Assembly (NCBI GenBank): GCA_963732095.1 | Contig: CAVSZA010000069.1 | Span: 1 to 64,000 of the forward strand | Reading direction: 5' to 3' | Source: AP-15 sp963732095 | Lineage (GTDB): Bacteria > Pseudomonadota > Alphaproteobacteria > ATCC43930 > CGMCC-115725 | Length of the DNA: 64,000 nt | Made by a program: the position numbers and the translations under genes | The notes under the pieces: generated by a model | What the model saw: the letters and a program-made list of their open reading frames with translations, nothing else | Databases searched by the model: none | Told to the model about the DNA's origin: nothing | Shown here: positions 16,771 through 24,596 of the stretch, piece after piece | How the letters are laid out: each line of letters begins with the position of its first letter | Position numbering within the stretch: position 1 is the stretch's first letter

Positions 16771-17745
16771 ATGGCCGATCGTGATGAGAAGGAATTGTTG
16801 AGCGCGGCGAAGATCAACCGCCGCGGTCTGTTGAAGTGCATGGCCTGGACAGGAACCGGCGTCGTTTGGACCTTAAGCGGCGGCGTACCACGCACGCTCG
16901 GCTTGGTCGGTGGGGCTGCCGCCGCCGAGGCGCCCCAAGGCGCGCTGACCTTTGTGCAGATCAGCGACAGCCATATCGGCTTTCACCTGCCGCCAAACCC
17001 CGACCCGAGCGCCACGCTCACCGAGGCGATCAACAAGATTAAGGCGATGCCGACGCAGCCCGCCTTTCTCGTCCATACCGGCGACATCAGCCACCTCTCC
17101 AAGGAGGAGCAGTGGGACGAGGCCGATCAGATTATCAAATCGGCCAACAAGCAGGTGTTCTTCCTCCCCGGCGAGCATGACGTCGCCGACGCCGACAACG
17201 GCAAGGCCTATCTCGACCGCTACGGTAAGAACACCCACGGCAAAGGCTGGTACAGCTTCGACACGGCGGGCGTGCACTTCATCGGCCTGATCAACGTGTT
17301 CGAATTTCAACCCGGCTTCAAATCCGCCGGCCTCGCCAAGATCGGCGACGAGCAGCTGGAATGGCTGGAGAAGGATGTCAAAGGGCTCTCGGCCAGTACG
17401 CCGATCGTATTGATGGCCCATCTGCCAATGTGGACGATCTATGAGCAGTGGGGCTGGGGCACCGCGGATGCCGGGCGCGCGCTCGGCTATCTAAAGCGCT
17501 TCGGCTCGGTGACCGTGCTCAACGGGCACATCCACCAGATCATCCAGAAGGTCGAGGGCAATGTGACGTTCCATACCGCGGATTCGACGGCATTTCCGCA
17601 GCCGGCGCCGGGGGCCGCCCCCGCTCCTGGGCCGATGAAGGACGTGCCCGCCGGGGAGTTGCACAAGTACCTCGGCATACGAACAGTCAACTATGTCCGC
17701 GGCAAGGGCGCTCCCGCCCTGATCGACAGCACACTCGTCGCTTGA
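16771..17745 (+). CDS. Tat-exported metallophosphoesterase
   Basis: A predicted periplasmic binuclear-metal phosphoesterase of 324 residues. The twin-arginine signal is INRRGLLKCMAWTGTGVVW. The metallophosphoesterase motifs appear in order: ISDSHIG, HTGDISH, LPGEHDVAD (the usual GNH is GEH here), MAHLPMW and LNGHIHQ. The start at 16771 (MADRDEKELLSAAK) has AGGAGAGAG upstream; a longer frame from 16600 lacks the signal arrangement. The cupredoxin gene follows 11 bases later, so this looks like a two-gene operon divergent from the cytochrome c genes. The asparagine-to-glutamate change in the GNHD motif could alter metal preference. Confidence 0.87.
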   Translation: MADRDEKELLSAAKINRRGLLKCMAWTGTGVVWTLSGGVPRTLGLVGGAAAAEAPQGALTFVQISDSHIGFHLPPNPDPSATLTEAINKIKAMPTQPAFLVHTGDISHLSKEEQWDEADQIIKSANKQVFFLPGEHDVADADNGKAYLDRYGKNTHGKGWYSFDTAGVHFIGLINVFEFQPGFKSAGLAKIGDEQLEWLEKDVKGLSASTPIVLMAHLPMWTIYEQWGWGTADAGRALGYLKRFGSVTVLNGHIHQIIQKVEGNVTFHTADSTAFPQPAPGAAPAPGPMKDVPAGELHKYLGIRTVNYVRGKGAPALIDSTLVA

Positions 17746-17756
17746 GAGGTAGGGTC

Positions 17757-18158
17757 ATGTCGATGATTTTGGGCCGGGCGCCGCGGCCCCCGCGTGGCGA
17801 GGTGTTGCTCGGTGCGGTCGCGCTGGGTTTGCTGTTGCTTGCCGGTCTCACCCAGGTCCTTGCCGGCGAGACGGCGCTCAAGGCGGCAGCAAGCCCGGCC
17901 ACCGTGAATATCGACAACTTCGCCTTCGCACCGGCGACCCTGACGGTTACTGCCGGCACGACGGTAACCTGGAAGAACGAGGACGACAGCCCGCACCGGA
18001 TAGGCGACAAGGACGGAACCCTCAAATCGGCAGCGCTCGACACCGACGACACGTTCTCCCACACCTTCGGGGCGCCGGGCGAGTATCCGTATATCTGCAC
18101 GATCCATCCCTACATGGTCGGGAAGATCATCGTCAAACCCGCCGGCAAGTCCTCGTGA
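17757..18158 (+). CDS. Periplasmic cupredoxin (amicyanin/pseudoazurin-like)
   Basis: A type 1 blue-copper electron carrier, 133 residues. An N-terminal hydrophobic segment (EVLLGAVALGLLLLAGLTQV) exports or anchors it. The copper ligands are complete: H80 (DDSPHRIG), C114, H117 and M120 (YICTIHPYM). GAGAGGTAGG precedes the ATG. It follows the metallophosphoesterase gene and may pass electrons to or from the cytochromes c encoded divergently. A damaged paralogue lies at 19678-19956. Confidence 0.92.
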   Translation: MSMILGRAPRPPRGEVLLGAVALGLLLLAGLTQVLAGETALKAAASPATVNIDNFAFAPATLTVTAGTTVTWKNEDDSPHRIGDKDGTLKSAALDTDDTFSHTFGAPGEYPYICTIHPYMVGKIIVKPAGKSS

Positions 18159-18173
18159 CCGATCCTTCCTCCT

Positions 18174-18201
18174 CTCCCCGCTTGTATCCGCTCGCGGGGA
18201 G
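18174..18201. terminator. GC-rich hairpin between convergent genes
   Basis: Arms ctccccgc (18174-18181) and gcggggag (18194-18201) lie between the cupredoxin stop and the convergent TPR fragment. There is no T tract. The sequence belongs to the same palindromic repeat family as 27541-27612, so it is a repeat that may also terminate transcription. Confidence 0.45.
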
Positions 18202-18207
18202 GGGCGG

Positions 18208-19280
18208 TCAGTGGAGCAGGTCGCGCTCGGTCTGAGGGAGCCCGATACGGCGCAAGAGATCCTGAAACCGAGCGTCCGTTCGGAGAGGATCGAAGGCCGG
18301 CCGCAGGAGGATCGAGGCTTTGAAGCGCGCTTCATAGGCCTTGTTGAGCGCGATCATCGCTTGGTCCCGATCGCCGAGACCCACATAAATCAAGGCGATA
18401 TCGGCATCGGCAGAAGGGTTTGATCATGCCGGGCGTGCAAGTCATCTACAATCTTGATTGCTTCTTCCTCTCGTCCTGACATGGCGTAAGTGTAGCCGAG
18501 ATAAGAGTCGAAGGCCCCGCTGTGTCCGGAAAGTTCGATCGCTCGCTGAAATTCCACAATTGCTTCGTCATGCAGGTTCTTTTGCGCGAGCGCTTGGCCC
18601 AGCTCATAATGGCCGACGGCAAAATTCGGGTCCATCTCCAGGATTTTCTTACTTTTCCGCACTGCCTCTTCATTACGGCGAGCAACACACAACGCGTCCG
18701 CCATGTCGGCGCTGATGATCAGGGAAAGAGGGTCTAAACTTTCTGCTTTTGCCAGCTCAAGGATGCCCTCGCTATGCCGCCCCATCATCATCAGATGCCA
18801 GGAATACCATTGATGAGCCGTCGCGTAGCCGGGATCCAGCTTGATTGCGCGCTGGTATTCGGTCTCGGCGGCCTCCCAATCCCACCCATAAAGGTCCAAA
18901 GCGAAAGCGAGCGAGGCGTGGGCCTCAGCAAGGTTATCGTCCAAAGCCAAGGCTTTTTCCGCCGCTGACTTGGCTTTGGAAAAGGCATCCTGCGGAGAAA
19001 GGACCCCATACTTCCAATCGCCAGACAATGCGTATGCGTCAGCTAAGCCAGAATAAGCAGCAGCGTAGGTTGGATCCCTTTCGATCGCATGGCTGAAATA
19101 CTCGATCGCTTGCTTCAAGCCATCTCCGGTTCGCTTGTTGATGAAATAACGGCCTTTGAGGCAGGCTTCATAGGCCACCGGGTTCACCGGCTTCGAGTTC
19201 TGCAGCGCCGCCTGCTCCTGTTCAGTCACTGCGACCCGGATCTGCTCGGCGATAGCGCGAGCAGCGCTGCTTTGGAGTAC
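18208..19280 (-). pseudogene. C-terminal TPR part of a cyclase/regulator-type protein, truncated and frameshifted
   Basis: From about 19280 the frame reads LQSSAARAIAEQIRVAVTEQ then NPVAYEACLKGRYFINKRT, the joint found just before the TPR array in bacterial adenylate-cyclase-like and OmpR-type TPR proteins. About seven TPR units follow. At about 18425 the frame ends (MPISP stop), while a one-base shift continues as ADADIALIYVGLGDRDQAM to a natural end at 18208. The N-terminal catalytic or DNA-binding domain is absent; b561 sequence on the other strand occupies that place. Composition is more AT-rich than neighbours. I take it as a dead 5'-truncated gene. Confidence 0.7.
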
Positions 19281-19284
19281 CAGC

Positions 19285-19653
19285 GTGTCGCCGCAGGCGA
19301 TGCGGATCGCGGCGCAGTGGAGCGAATACGCGCTCTACGCCCTCCTGCTGACCCAGCCGATCCTCGGCCTCCTCCACACCAACGCACGTGGCGATCGGGT
19401 GAACCTGTTCTTTCTCGGCCAGCTGCCGGCGATTATCGGCCAGAACCGCCCACTCGCGAAGCAGCTCCTGGAGGTACATGAGCCGGTCGGGTTCCTTCTC
19501 CTCGGCCTGATTGCGCTTCATGCCTCGGCGGCGCTCTACCACCATTTCTGGCGCCGCGACGACACGCTCGAGGCCATGCTGCCGCAGAGAATGAGGCGCC
19601 ACGCCACGCGCATGAAAGCCGAAGTTTTAGGCAGCGCTAATCCGTCGCGCTGA
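19285..19653 (+). pseudogene. Cytochrome b561 fragment lacking the first half
   Basis: The frame gives MRIAAQWSEYALYALLLTQP, LLHTNARGDRV, LFFLGQLPAIIGQNRPLAK and HEPVGFLLLGLIALHASAAL followed by YHHFWRRDD: the last two membrane helices of a bacterial cytochrome b561. The first two helices with their haem histidines are missing, and the 5' end abuts the truncated TPR gene. A GTG at 19285 could serve as a start but has no ribosome site. It was probably once in operon with the following cupredoxin. Confidence 0.65.
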
Positions 19654-19677
19654 TCAACGGCCGCACCCCGCGCACCC

Positions 19678-19956
19678 TTGGCGGATGCGGCGCACTCGGG
19701 GCGGCATCCAGATCGACAACTTCCACTATTCCCCGCCGATGCCGTCGTGGCCTCCGGCACGACGGTGACTTGGAAAAACGACGACGACAGCCCGCACTCG
19801 GTGCGAGAGAAGGACGGGAAGTTCAAATCCGCCGCGCTCGACACCGACGATACGTTCTCGCAAACCTTCACCGCGCCGGGCGAATATGAATATTTCTGCT
19901 CGATCCACCCCTATATGACCGGGAAGATCCTCGTGAAACCTGCCGGCTCGTCGTAA
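19678..19956 (+). pseudogene. Damaged cupredoxin paralogue
   Basis: Residues from GTTVTWKNDDDSPH to GKILVKPAG match the intact cupredoxin at 17757-18158, and the copper ligands H40, C74, H77 and M80 are kept. The N-terminus is wrong: there is no signal peptide, and the expected strand IQIDNFHYSP is present in a different frame at about 19709-19738. This implies two nearly compensating indels (near 19705 and 19738). The frame stays open from a TTG at 19678. Without export or the first strand it is unlikely to work as a blue-copper protein. Confidence 0.6.
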
Positions 19957-19959
19957 CCC

Positions 19960-21135
19960 TCAGTTGCCGAGATGGAAGAACTCGACCGCGTTGCCGGCCC
20001 AGATCTTGCGCTTGTCGGGTTCCGGGACGTCGGCGTAGATCTTGTCGATGATCGGCCGCGAATTGGGCCATTCGTTCTCGATGTGCGGGAAGTCGGTCGC
20101 GAACATGATGCGGTCGATGCCGACATGCTGGCGCTCCTCGATCGCCACCCGCTCGTACTGCACGCTGAAATAGACGTGGTTGCGGACATAGTGGCTCGGC
20201 AATTCCTTTAGCGGCTCGAAGCCGAGATATTCCTGCGCCCAGCCGAGGTGGCGCTGGTACCACAGATCCATGTGCTCGAGCCAGAACGGGACCCAGCCGA
20301 GCCGGGTCTCGGCAAAGAAGATCTTCAGCTTCGGATGGCGCTCGAACACTCCTGCCAACACCAGCTGCGCAATGCTGACCGACGGCGCGAGGCCGAAATT
20401 GCACAGCCATTCGAGGAAAGGCCGCCGCAGCCTCTGCATGATTACCGGGTCTTCCTTCGGATACTTGAAGGTCGGCTGCGTCGCACGCGGGCCGGTGCGG
20501 TAGAACTGGACATGCACGGTCACCGGCATCTGCATGTCGACTGCAGCAGCCCAGAACTTGTCGTCCTCGGGGGTCGGGTAGCCTTTGGCATTGGGCAATG
20601 CACCCAATAGGACGCCCTTGAGGCCGAGCTTCTTGCAATGCTTCATCTCGGCGATCGCGTCGTCGACATTGGTGATCGGGATCACCCCCATGCCGATCAG
20701 ACGATCTGGCGCCACGGCGCAGTATTCTTCGGCGAGCCAGTCGTTGTAGCCGCGGATCACCGCCTTGTAGACCTCGTCATGCGCGATGTTGCGCCAGAAG
20801 ACGGGGCCAGCCACCATCGCCGCGAACAATACTTCGGCGTCCATGCCGTCCTGGTCTTGCTCTCGGACGCGCTGCTCCGGCGAGCCGGTGCCGGCGGCAT
20901 CGGCGACCTTGAGGCCAAAGGGTTGCCAGGTCCCCTCGGCGCGGCCGGCGCGCAAATCGAGGAAATTCGCTTCCAATAGCGGCTGCCCCTCGATCATCAG
21001 CGCATCCCCGCCATCCGGCAGATGAACGGTGTGCGGCGCGCGGTCGCGGTATTTTTCCGGCACCCGATGCACCCACCGCTCCGGCGGCACTTCGAGATGG
21101 CCGTCAGCCGACATCAAATTGTATTCGCGCGTCAT
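19960..21135 (-). CDS. Amidohydrolase family 2 (ACMSD-like) protein
   Basis: A metal-dependent hydrolase/decarboxylase of the ACMSD-related group, 391 residues, cytoplasmic. The first metal motif is SADGHLEV (D11, H13); later VTVHVQFY supplies a metal histidine and MFATDFPHIENEWP the catalytic aspartate region. Relatives act on ring-cleavage products or aromatic acids (decarboxylation, hydration or hydrolysis). AGGGAGAAAG precedes the ATG at 21135. It is the last gene of the minus-strand operon that starts with a LigB dioxygenase at 24366, which supports a role late in an aromatic degradation pathway. Confidence 0.85.
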   Translation of the reverse strand: MTREYNLMSADGHLEVPPERWVHRVPEKYRDRAPHTVHLPDGGDALMIEGQPLLEANFLDLRAGRAEGTWQPFGLKVADAAGTGSPEQRVREQDQDGMDAEVLFAAMVAGPVFWRNIAHDEVYKAVIRGYNDWLAEEYCAVAPDRLIGMGVIPITNVDDAIAEMKHCKKLGLKGVLLGALPNAKGYPTPEDDKFWAAAVDMQMPVTVHVQFYRTGPRATQPTFKYPKEDPVIMQRLRRPFLEWLCNFGLAPSVSIAQLVLAGVFERHPKLKIFFAETRLGWVPFWLEHMDLWYQRHLGWAQEYLGFEPLKELPSHYVRNHVYFSVQYERVAIEERQHVGIDRIMFATDFPHIENEWPNSRPIIDKIYADVPEPDKRKIWAGNAVEFFHLGN

Positions 21136-21154
21136 TGCTTTCTCCCTCTATTCT

Positions 21155-21239
21155 GTCATTGCGAGGAGCGCAGCGACGAAGCAATCTCGATCGCCAGAGA
21201 TATACTTGCCCGAGATTGCTTCGCTGCGCTCGCAATGAC
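21155..21239. repeat. Dispersed inverted repeat (cattgcgaggagcg type)
   Basis: gtcattgcgaggagcgcagc at the left end is mirrored by gctgcgctcgcaatgac at the right end, and both inner flanks contain the pair gcaatctcg / cgagattgc. It fills the space between the ferredoxin and amidohydrolase genes and could form a long hairpin in the operon mRNA. Similar elements are frequent dispersed repeats in proteobacterial genomes. Confidence 0.7.
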
Positions 21240-21247
21240 GACCTGAA

Positions 21248-21442
21248 TCATGCCTCGTATTGCACCAATGCGCCTGGAGCCGGGCAGTATTCCAGGCACT
21301 CGCCACAGCCGGTGCATTTCATTTCCTGGACTTCGTACAGGTGGCGCGGCTCCAGCAAAGTCGGGCGAATTGCCGATTCCGGGCAGACCTCGCGGCAGAG
21401 GCCGCAGGAATTGCACGGCGGGAACGCGATCCTGACTTTCAT
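21248..21442 (-). CDS. Small 2x[4Fe-4S] ferredoxin
   Basis: A 64-residue bacterial-type ferredoxin with two cluster motifs: CNSCGLCREVCP and CTGCGECLEYCP (CX2CX2CX3CP). The second half ends APGALVQYEA. The ATG at 21442 begins at the natural N-terminus (MKVRIAFPPC); the upstream frame is repeat sequence. As the fifth gene of the LigB/diiron operon it likely donates electrons to one of the ferritin-like oxygenase candidates. Confidence 0.88.
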   Translation of the reverse strand: MKVRIAFPPCNSCGLCREVCPESAIRPTLLEPRHLYEVQEMKCTGCGECLEYCPAPGALVQYEA

Positions 21443-21463
21443 CGCCGCCCCTACAATCCCGTC

Positions 21464-21557
21464 ATTCCCGCGAAAAGCGGGAATCCACGCGGAGCAGCCG
21501 GTGGCCTGCCCCTGTTCAAGCCAGGGGCAAGCTCTGGACCCCCGCTTGCGCGGGGGT
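21464..21557. repeat. Cluster of three small palindromes between operon genes
   Basis: Three hairpins stand in a row: attcccgc / gcgggaat (21464-21484), tgcccctg / caggggca (about 21507-21529, arms slightly imperfect) and acccccgc / gcgggggt (21538-21557). They lie between the ferritin-like gene (stop at 21585) and the ferredoxin start at 21442. They are of the dispersed REP-like kind and could stabilise or attenuate the operon mRNA. Confidence 0.65.
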
Positions 21558-21584
21558 GACGGTGAAATGACCGGCTGCGCACCT

Positions 21585-22304
21585 TCAACTGATCCCGCCG
21601 ACCTGATGCAGCAGATAATCCAGCGCATCCTCAACCGGCTTTTGCGTTTCCGCCGTCGCGCAGAGGAAATCGATCTGGAACTTGCCTTCCATGAAATGCA
21701 TCAGCTCTTCGTCGCGCTGGCTCAGATGCTCGTGCCGAACCAGCGGATCGTCGACCCGGTCGAGATAGGCCATGATGCCGATGCAGGCATTGGCCTCCTG
21801 GTAATAATTCTGCGCGGCGCGCGCCAAAGGATGGATGTGCGGGAACATCATCGACAGGCCGAAATAGGCGGGCAACGGCTGGGTATTGGCCTGCGCGATG
21901 TCCATCAATTCGCGCTCGTCCTTGATCCAGCCTTTGCCGAGCAAAACGTCGGCGTGCAGTTTGCTGTGCTTGCATTCGTCCCAGATCTGGCGGGCGCGCA
22001 TGCGCTGCAGGTCGATCCAGCGCTCCTGTTCGGCGATATCCACCGACAACAATTGCCCGGACATCTGCTTGATCGACATGTGCACGCCCTCGGCGGCGTA
22101 GCCGCGCAGCGCCTTGTCCTTTTTCCAGGCCTCGTCGTTACTGGCAAGCTCCTCCTCGATCTCGCCGAGTGTGCGCTGCAATGAAATTGCCCACCCCTTG
22201 ACGCATTTCTCGCGGGTCAGCCGCAATCGAAACTCGGCACCTGGCGCGCCCGGCATTGTCGGCCATACCCATCGGTCGAGGAACTGCTCAAGGATCGCAT
22301 GCAT
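21585..22304 (-). CDS. Ferritin-like diiron protein, candidate oxygenase subunit
   Basis: 239 residues, mainly helical, not a family I can name. It shows two ExxH motifs, E110-C-K-H113 (IWDECKHSKLH) and E200-L-M-H203 (DEELMHF), with E170 (YYQEANACI) thirty residues before the second. That is the ligand layout of carboxylate-bridged diiron enzymes (E, ExxH, E, ExxH). The first lone glutamate is less certain (E72 is nearest). AGGAGG lies ten bases before the ATG, inside the preceding ferredoxin gene, whose stop is three bases upstream. Position between two ferredoxin genes supports a redox enzyme, probably an aromatic hydroxylase or epoxidase. A purely ferroxidase role is the alternative. Confidence 0.65.
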   Translation of the reverse strand: MHAILEQFLDRWVWPTMPGAPGAEFRLRLTREKCVKGWAISLQRTLGEIEEELASNDEAWKKDKALRGYAAEGVHMSIKQMSGQLLSVDIAEQERWIDLQRMRARQIWDECKHSKLHADVLLGKGWIKDERELMDIAQANTQPLPAYFGLSMMFPHIHPLARAAQNYYQEANACIGIMAYLDRVDDPLVRHEHLSQRDEELMHFMEGKFQIDFLCATAETQKPVEDALDYLLHQVGGIS

Positions 22305-22307
22305 GCG

Positions 22308-22562
22308 TCAAGCCTCCTGCCAGGCTTCGGGTGGCGGCGGCACCATCGAGCGACCGCTCTCGACCTCGATGATCGAGCCTTCCGCCGGGCAATACATCAG
22401 GCACGCCGTGCAGCCGGGATAGGTGCATTTCTGCAGATCGATCTCTATCCGGTGCAGCGGCTCCAATGCGACATAGACCGCGTTGATGTCGATCTCGCGG
22501 CAGACGATGTAGCACATCCGACACTCGGTGCAGCGCTCGTGATCGATCTTCAGACCGGGCAC
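22308..22562 (-). CDS. 4Fe-4S dicluster ferredoxin
   Basis: 84 residues with cluster motifs CTECRMCYIVC (N-terminal) and CTYPGCTACLMYCP (C-terminal, with an extra residue pair in the first gap). The GTG at 22562 is preferred because GGAGG lies five bases before it; a TTG slightly upstream overlaps the previous stop. The sequence VALEPLHRIEIDLQKC between the clusters resembles PaaE/BoxA-independent small ferredoxins of oxygenase operons only in general form. It is third in the LigB/diiron operon and overlaps nothing. Confidence 0.85.
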   Translation of the reverse strand: MPGLKIDHERCTECRMCYIVCREIDINAVYVALEPLHRIEIDLQKCTYPGCTACLMYCPAEGSIIEVESGRSMVPPPPEAWQEA

Positions 22563-22573
22563 GCCCGCCTCCG

Positions 22574-23312
22574 TCAATCGGTCACTTGCCGGCGCGGCGC
22601 CGGCGCCGCCGGCGCCGCGTGCCCCAGCACAAAGGCGCTGAGCTCGCCGAGAAACCGGCCGTAATCGCGCTTGGCGACGGCGCAGGCCCAGCGGCACAGT
22701 TCGGCTTCGACCGGTTTTTGAATGAACTCCTCGACGATGCGGCGGCCCATATTGATGTGGCTGCGGTTTTCGACAAACTGGCTCTCGAAGACGCCTTTGA
22801 GGTCCGGATCGGCAATCGCTTCCGTCAATCCCTTCATCCAGGCGAGCTCCAGGACCTTCGGTCCCAAATTCAACGCCGCGATGCGGATCGGGTGGGGGTA
22901 GGTGGCCAGGTTGCGCAAGGAGAAGACAAAATAGGCCAGCGCCGAATCCAGAACGAAACAGCCGGAGAGGTGTCGAAAGGCCTCCTTCTGGGTGGCGACG
23001 TACCCTTTGTGCAGCAAAGCATCGAGGTAGAGCATCTCGTGCGTCGAATCATCGACGATCTGTTTCGAGAATAGGTATTTGATGGAAGGCGGGAAGTCGT
23101 TGATCTCGAGTTCCCTGACCCCAGCCGCCGTAGATGTAATAGAACATCCGTTCGAGCGTCCACAACCGGCCGATCAGGCGGTGGGCCGCCTCGTCATCCA
23201 GGCCATCGCGGCGAATGGCCTGGATGATGTCCTCTACGGGGGTAGCGCGGCTCTCGTCCTGGCTCCTGTCGATCAGCTCTCGTGCCAAGTCCTTTCCCGG
23301 TAGCTCGGGCAT
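22574..23312 (-). pseudogene. Second ferritin-like protein of the operon, split by one frameshift
   Basis: The first frame runs from ATG 23312 (MPELPGKDLARELIDRS) through TLERMFYYIYGGWGQG, then goes wrong and stops at 23049. A one-base shift near 23106-23112 continues as LEINDFPPSIKYLFSKQIVD, DSTHEMLYLDALL and ESQFVENRSHINMGRRI to the stop at 22574. Joined, it is ~245 residues of ferritin-like helices with E54, D-x-x-H (DSTH) and E/H residues in FVENRSH. The ligand set is less complete than in the neighbour, like a structural partner subunit (compare PaaC beside PaaA). The break may be sequencing error, because all other genes of the operon are intact. Confidence 0.65.
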
Positions 23313-23316
23313 GGCC

Positions 23317-24366
23317 TCACGGCTCGAATACGGCGAAGCATTTGTTCGAGTTGAAGATGTAGCTCTGCACGTAGGAGGTTTCGGTCGGCCGCCGCCCGAG
23401 CTCGTTCATTGCGCCGACGAGGCACATCCAGTTCAGGACCTCCTGCTGACCGCTGTCCTCGATCGCGCTCAACGGCCGCTGCCGCCAAGTCGCATAATCG
23501 GCGGCCTGCAATGCGTCATAGAGCGCGCAGTCGGCTTCGACGTCGGGGTAGAGCAGGTAGTGTTTGGGCGTCAGGAAGGCGTGCGACCAGCTGGAGGACG
23601 CGATCAGCGCGACCCGCCACGGGCTCTTCTCGACGACCCGAGCGCAAGCCGCGCCGAGATCGAAGCAGCGCCATGGGGCAGGGGAGGGGGGATCGAGCTG
23701 GTCTTCCGACGGGAACTGGCTCAGCCCGCGCGCGCCGGCCTGCTGTGCGACGACGCGGCGGCCGTAGCAATTCACCTGGAACGGCACCACCGAGTAGGGG
23801 AAGCCCTTGCGGTCGTAGTCGAGGAACAGCAGCGTATTCAAAAAGGCGTGGCCGAGCTGGTGATGCAAGGGCTTGTAGGCGTAGGAGACGTCGAACCCGC
23901 TCTCGATCATGCCGCTGGCGATGAACTTTCCGGCATCGCGATCACCCTTGTATTCGAAGGTCTTTTCCGTCGGCTCGTTCCAGACGTTGGGGCCGCGATA
24001 GTATTGCCACGGTTTTGTGGTCAGCGATTCATAGGCCAGCACGCAAAACGGCGGGATGATGTCTTCCTTGAAGTTCTCGTATTGGTCGTCGCCCCAGATC
24101 ACGACAAAATCAGGCGCGAACTCGTCCAAAACCCGCCGCGCGTTGCGGAAACCGGTGAGGAGCGCCTCGCGGTGGTGCCTGGCGGCGGTCAACCCGGCAT
24201 CGGAGCCGTACTCCTCGCGCATCGCGGCAGGCCAACCTGACGGGTCCCGCATCCGCTCTGGGATCGCTGGGTCGTCGAGCGCCCGCTTCAAAATGCGTCC
24301 CAGATTTTCATCGGTTCCCGAGAGCGGCGGAAAGTGAGTAACGCCGAGCCCCAGAATCTGTCCCAT
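23317..24366 (-). CDS. Class III extradiol ring-cleavage dioxygenase, LigB type
   Basis: A 349-residue non-haem iron dioxygenase that opens catechol-type rings. The LigB landmarks are H11 (LGVTHFPPLSG), H64-H65 (AARHHREAL), H262 (SSSWSHAFL) and E309 before LNWMCLVGAMNELG, consistent with the two-histidine-one-glutamate iron site plus catalytic histidine. No LigA-type small subunit is encoded, so it is probably a stand-alone LigB. The ATG at 24366 has GGGAGG five bases upstream. It is the first gene of the six-gene minus-strand operon; the promoter should lie in 24367-24596, which is otherwise empty. Confidence 0.88.
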   Translation of the reverse strand: MGQILGLGVTHFPPLSGTDENLGRILKRALDDPAIPERMRDPSGWPAAMREEYGSDAGLTAARHHREALLTGFRNARRVLDEFAPDFVVIWGDDQYENFKEDIIPPFCVLAYESLTTKPWQYYRGPNVWNEPTEKTFEYKGDRDAGKFIASGMIESGFDVSYAYKPLHHQLGHAFLNTLLFLDYDRKGFPYSVVPFQVNCYGRRVVAQQAGARGLSQFPSEDQLDPPSPAPWRCFDLGAACARVVEKSPWRVALIASSSWSHAFLTPKHYLLYPDVEADCALYDALQAADYATWRQRPLSAIEDSGQQEVLNWMCLVGAMNELGRRPTETSYVQSYIFNSNKCFAVFEP

Positions 24367-24596
24367 GCCATCCTCCCTTGGATACGTAGAGGCAGGATAG
24401 GCTTTGAGCGCTTTGGGAACAAGCATCGAAGGCTGGCGCGGACATTCCCGCGATTCGAGGCCGATTTAGGGACCGCAGCATCGTGAAGAGCGGCGGGGAG
24501 GGCGGAATTCGCCAGGATACGCCGCAATCGTTGCGAGGTTCGGCTCGGCTGTGGCAAGAGACGAGCAACGGGTGCAAGCAGCGGTGAGTTCTCTGG

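Noticed and set aside
21455..21570. CRISPR-like array
   Set aside because: The three palindromes differ in sequence and spacing; there are no direct repeats with spacers.
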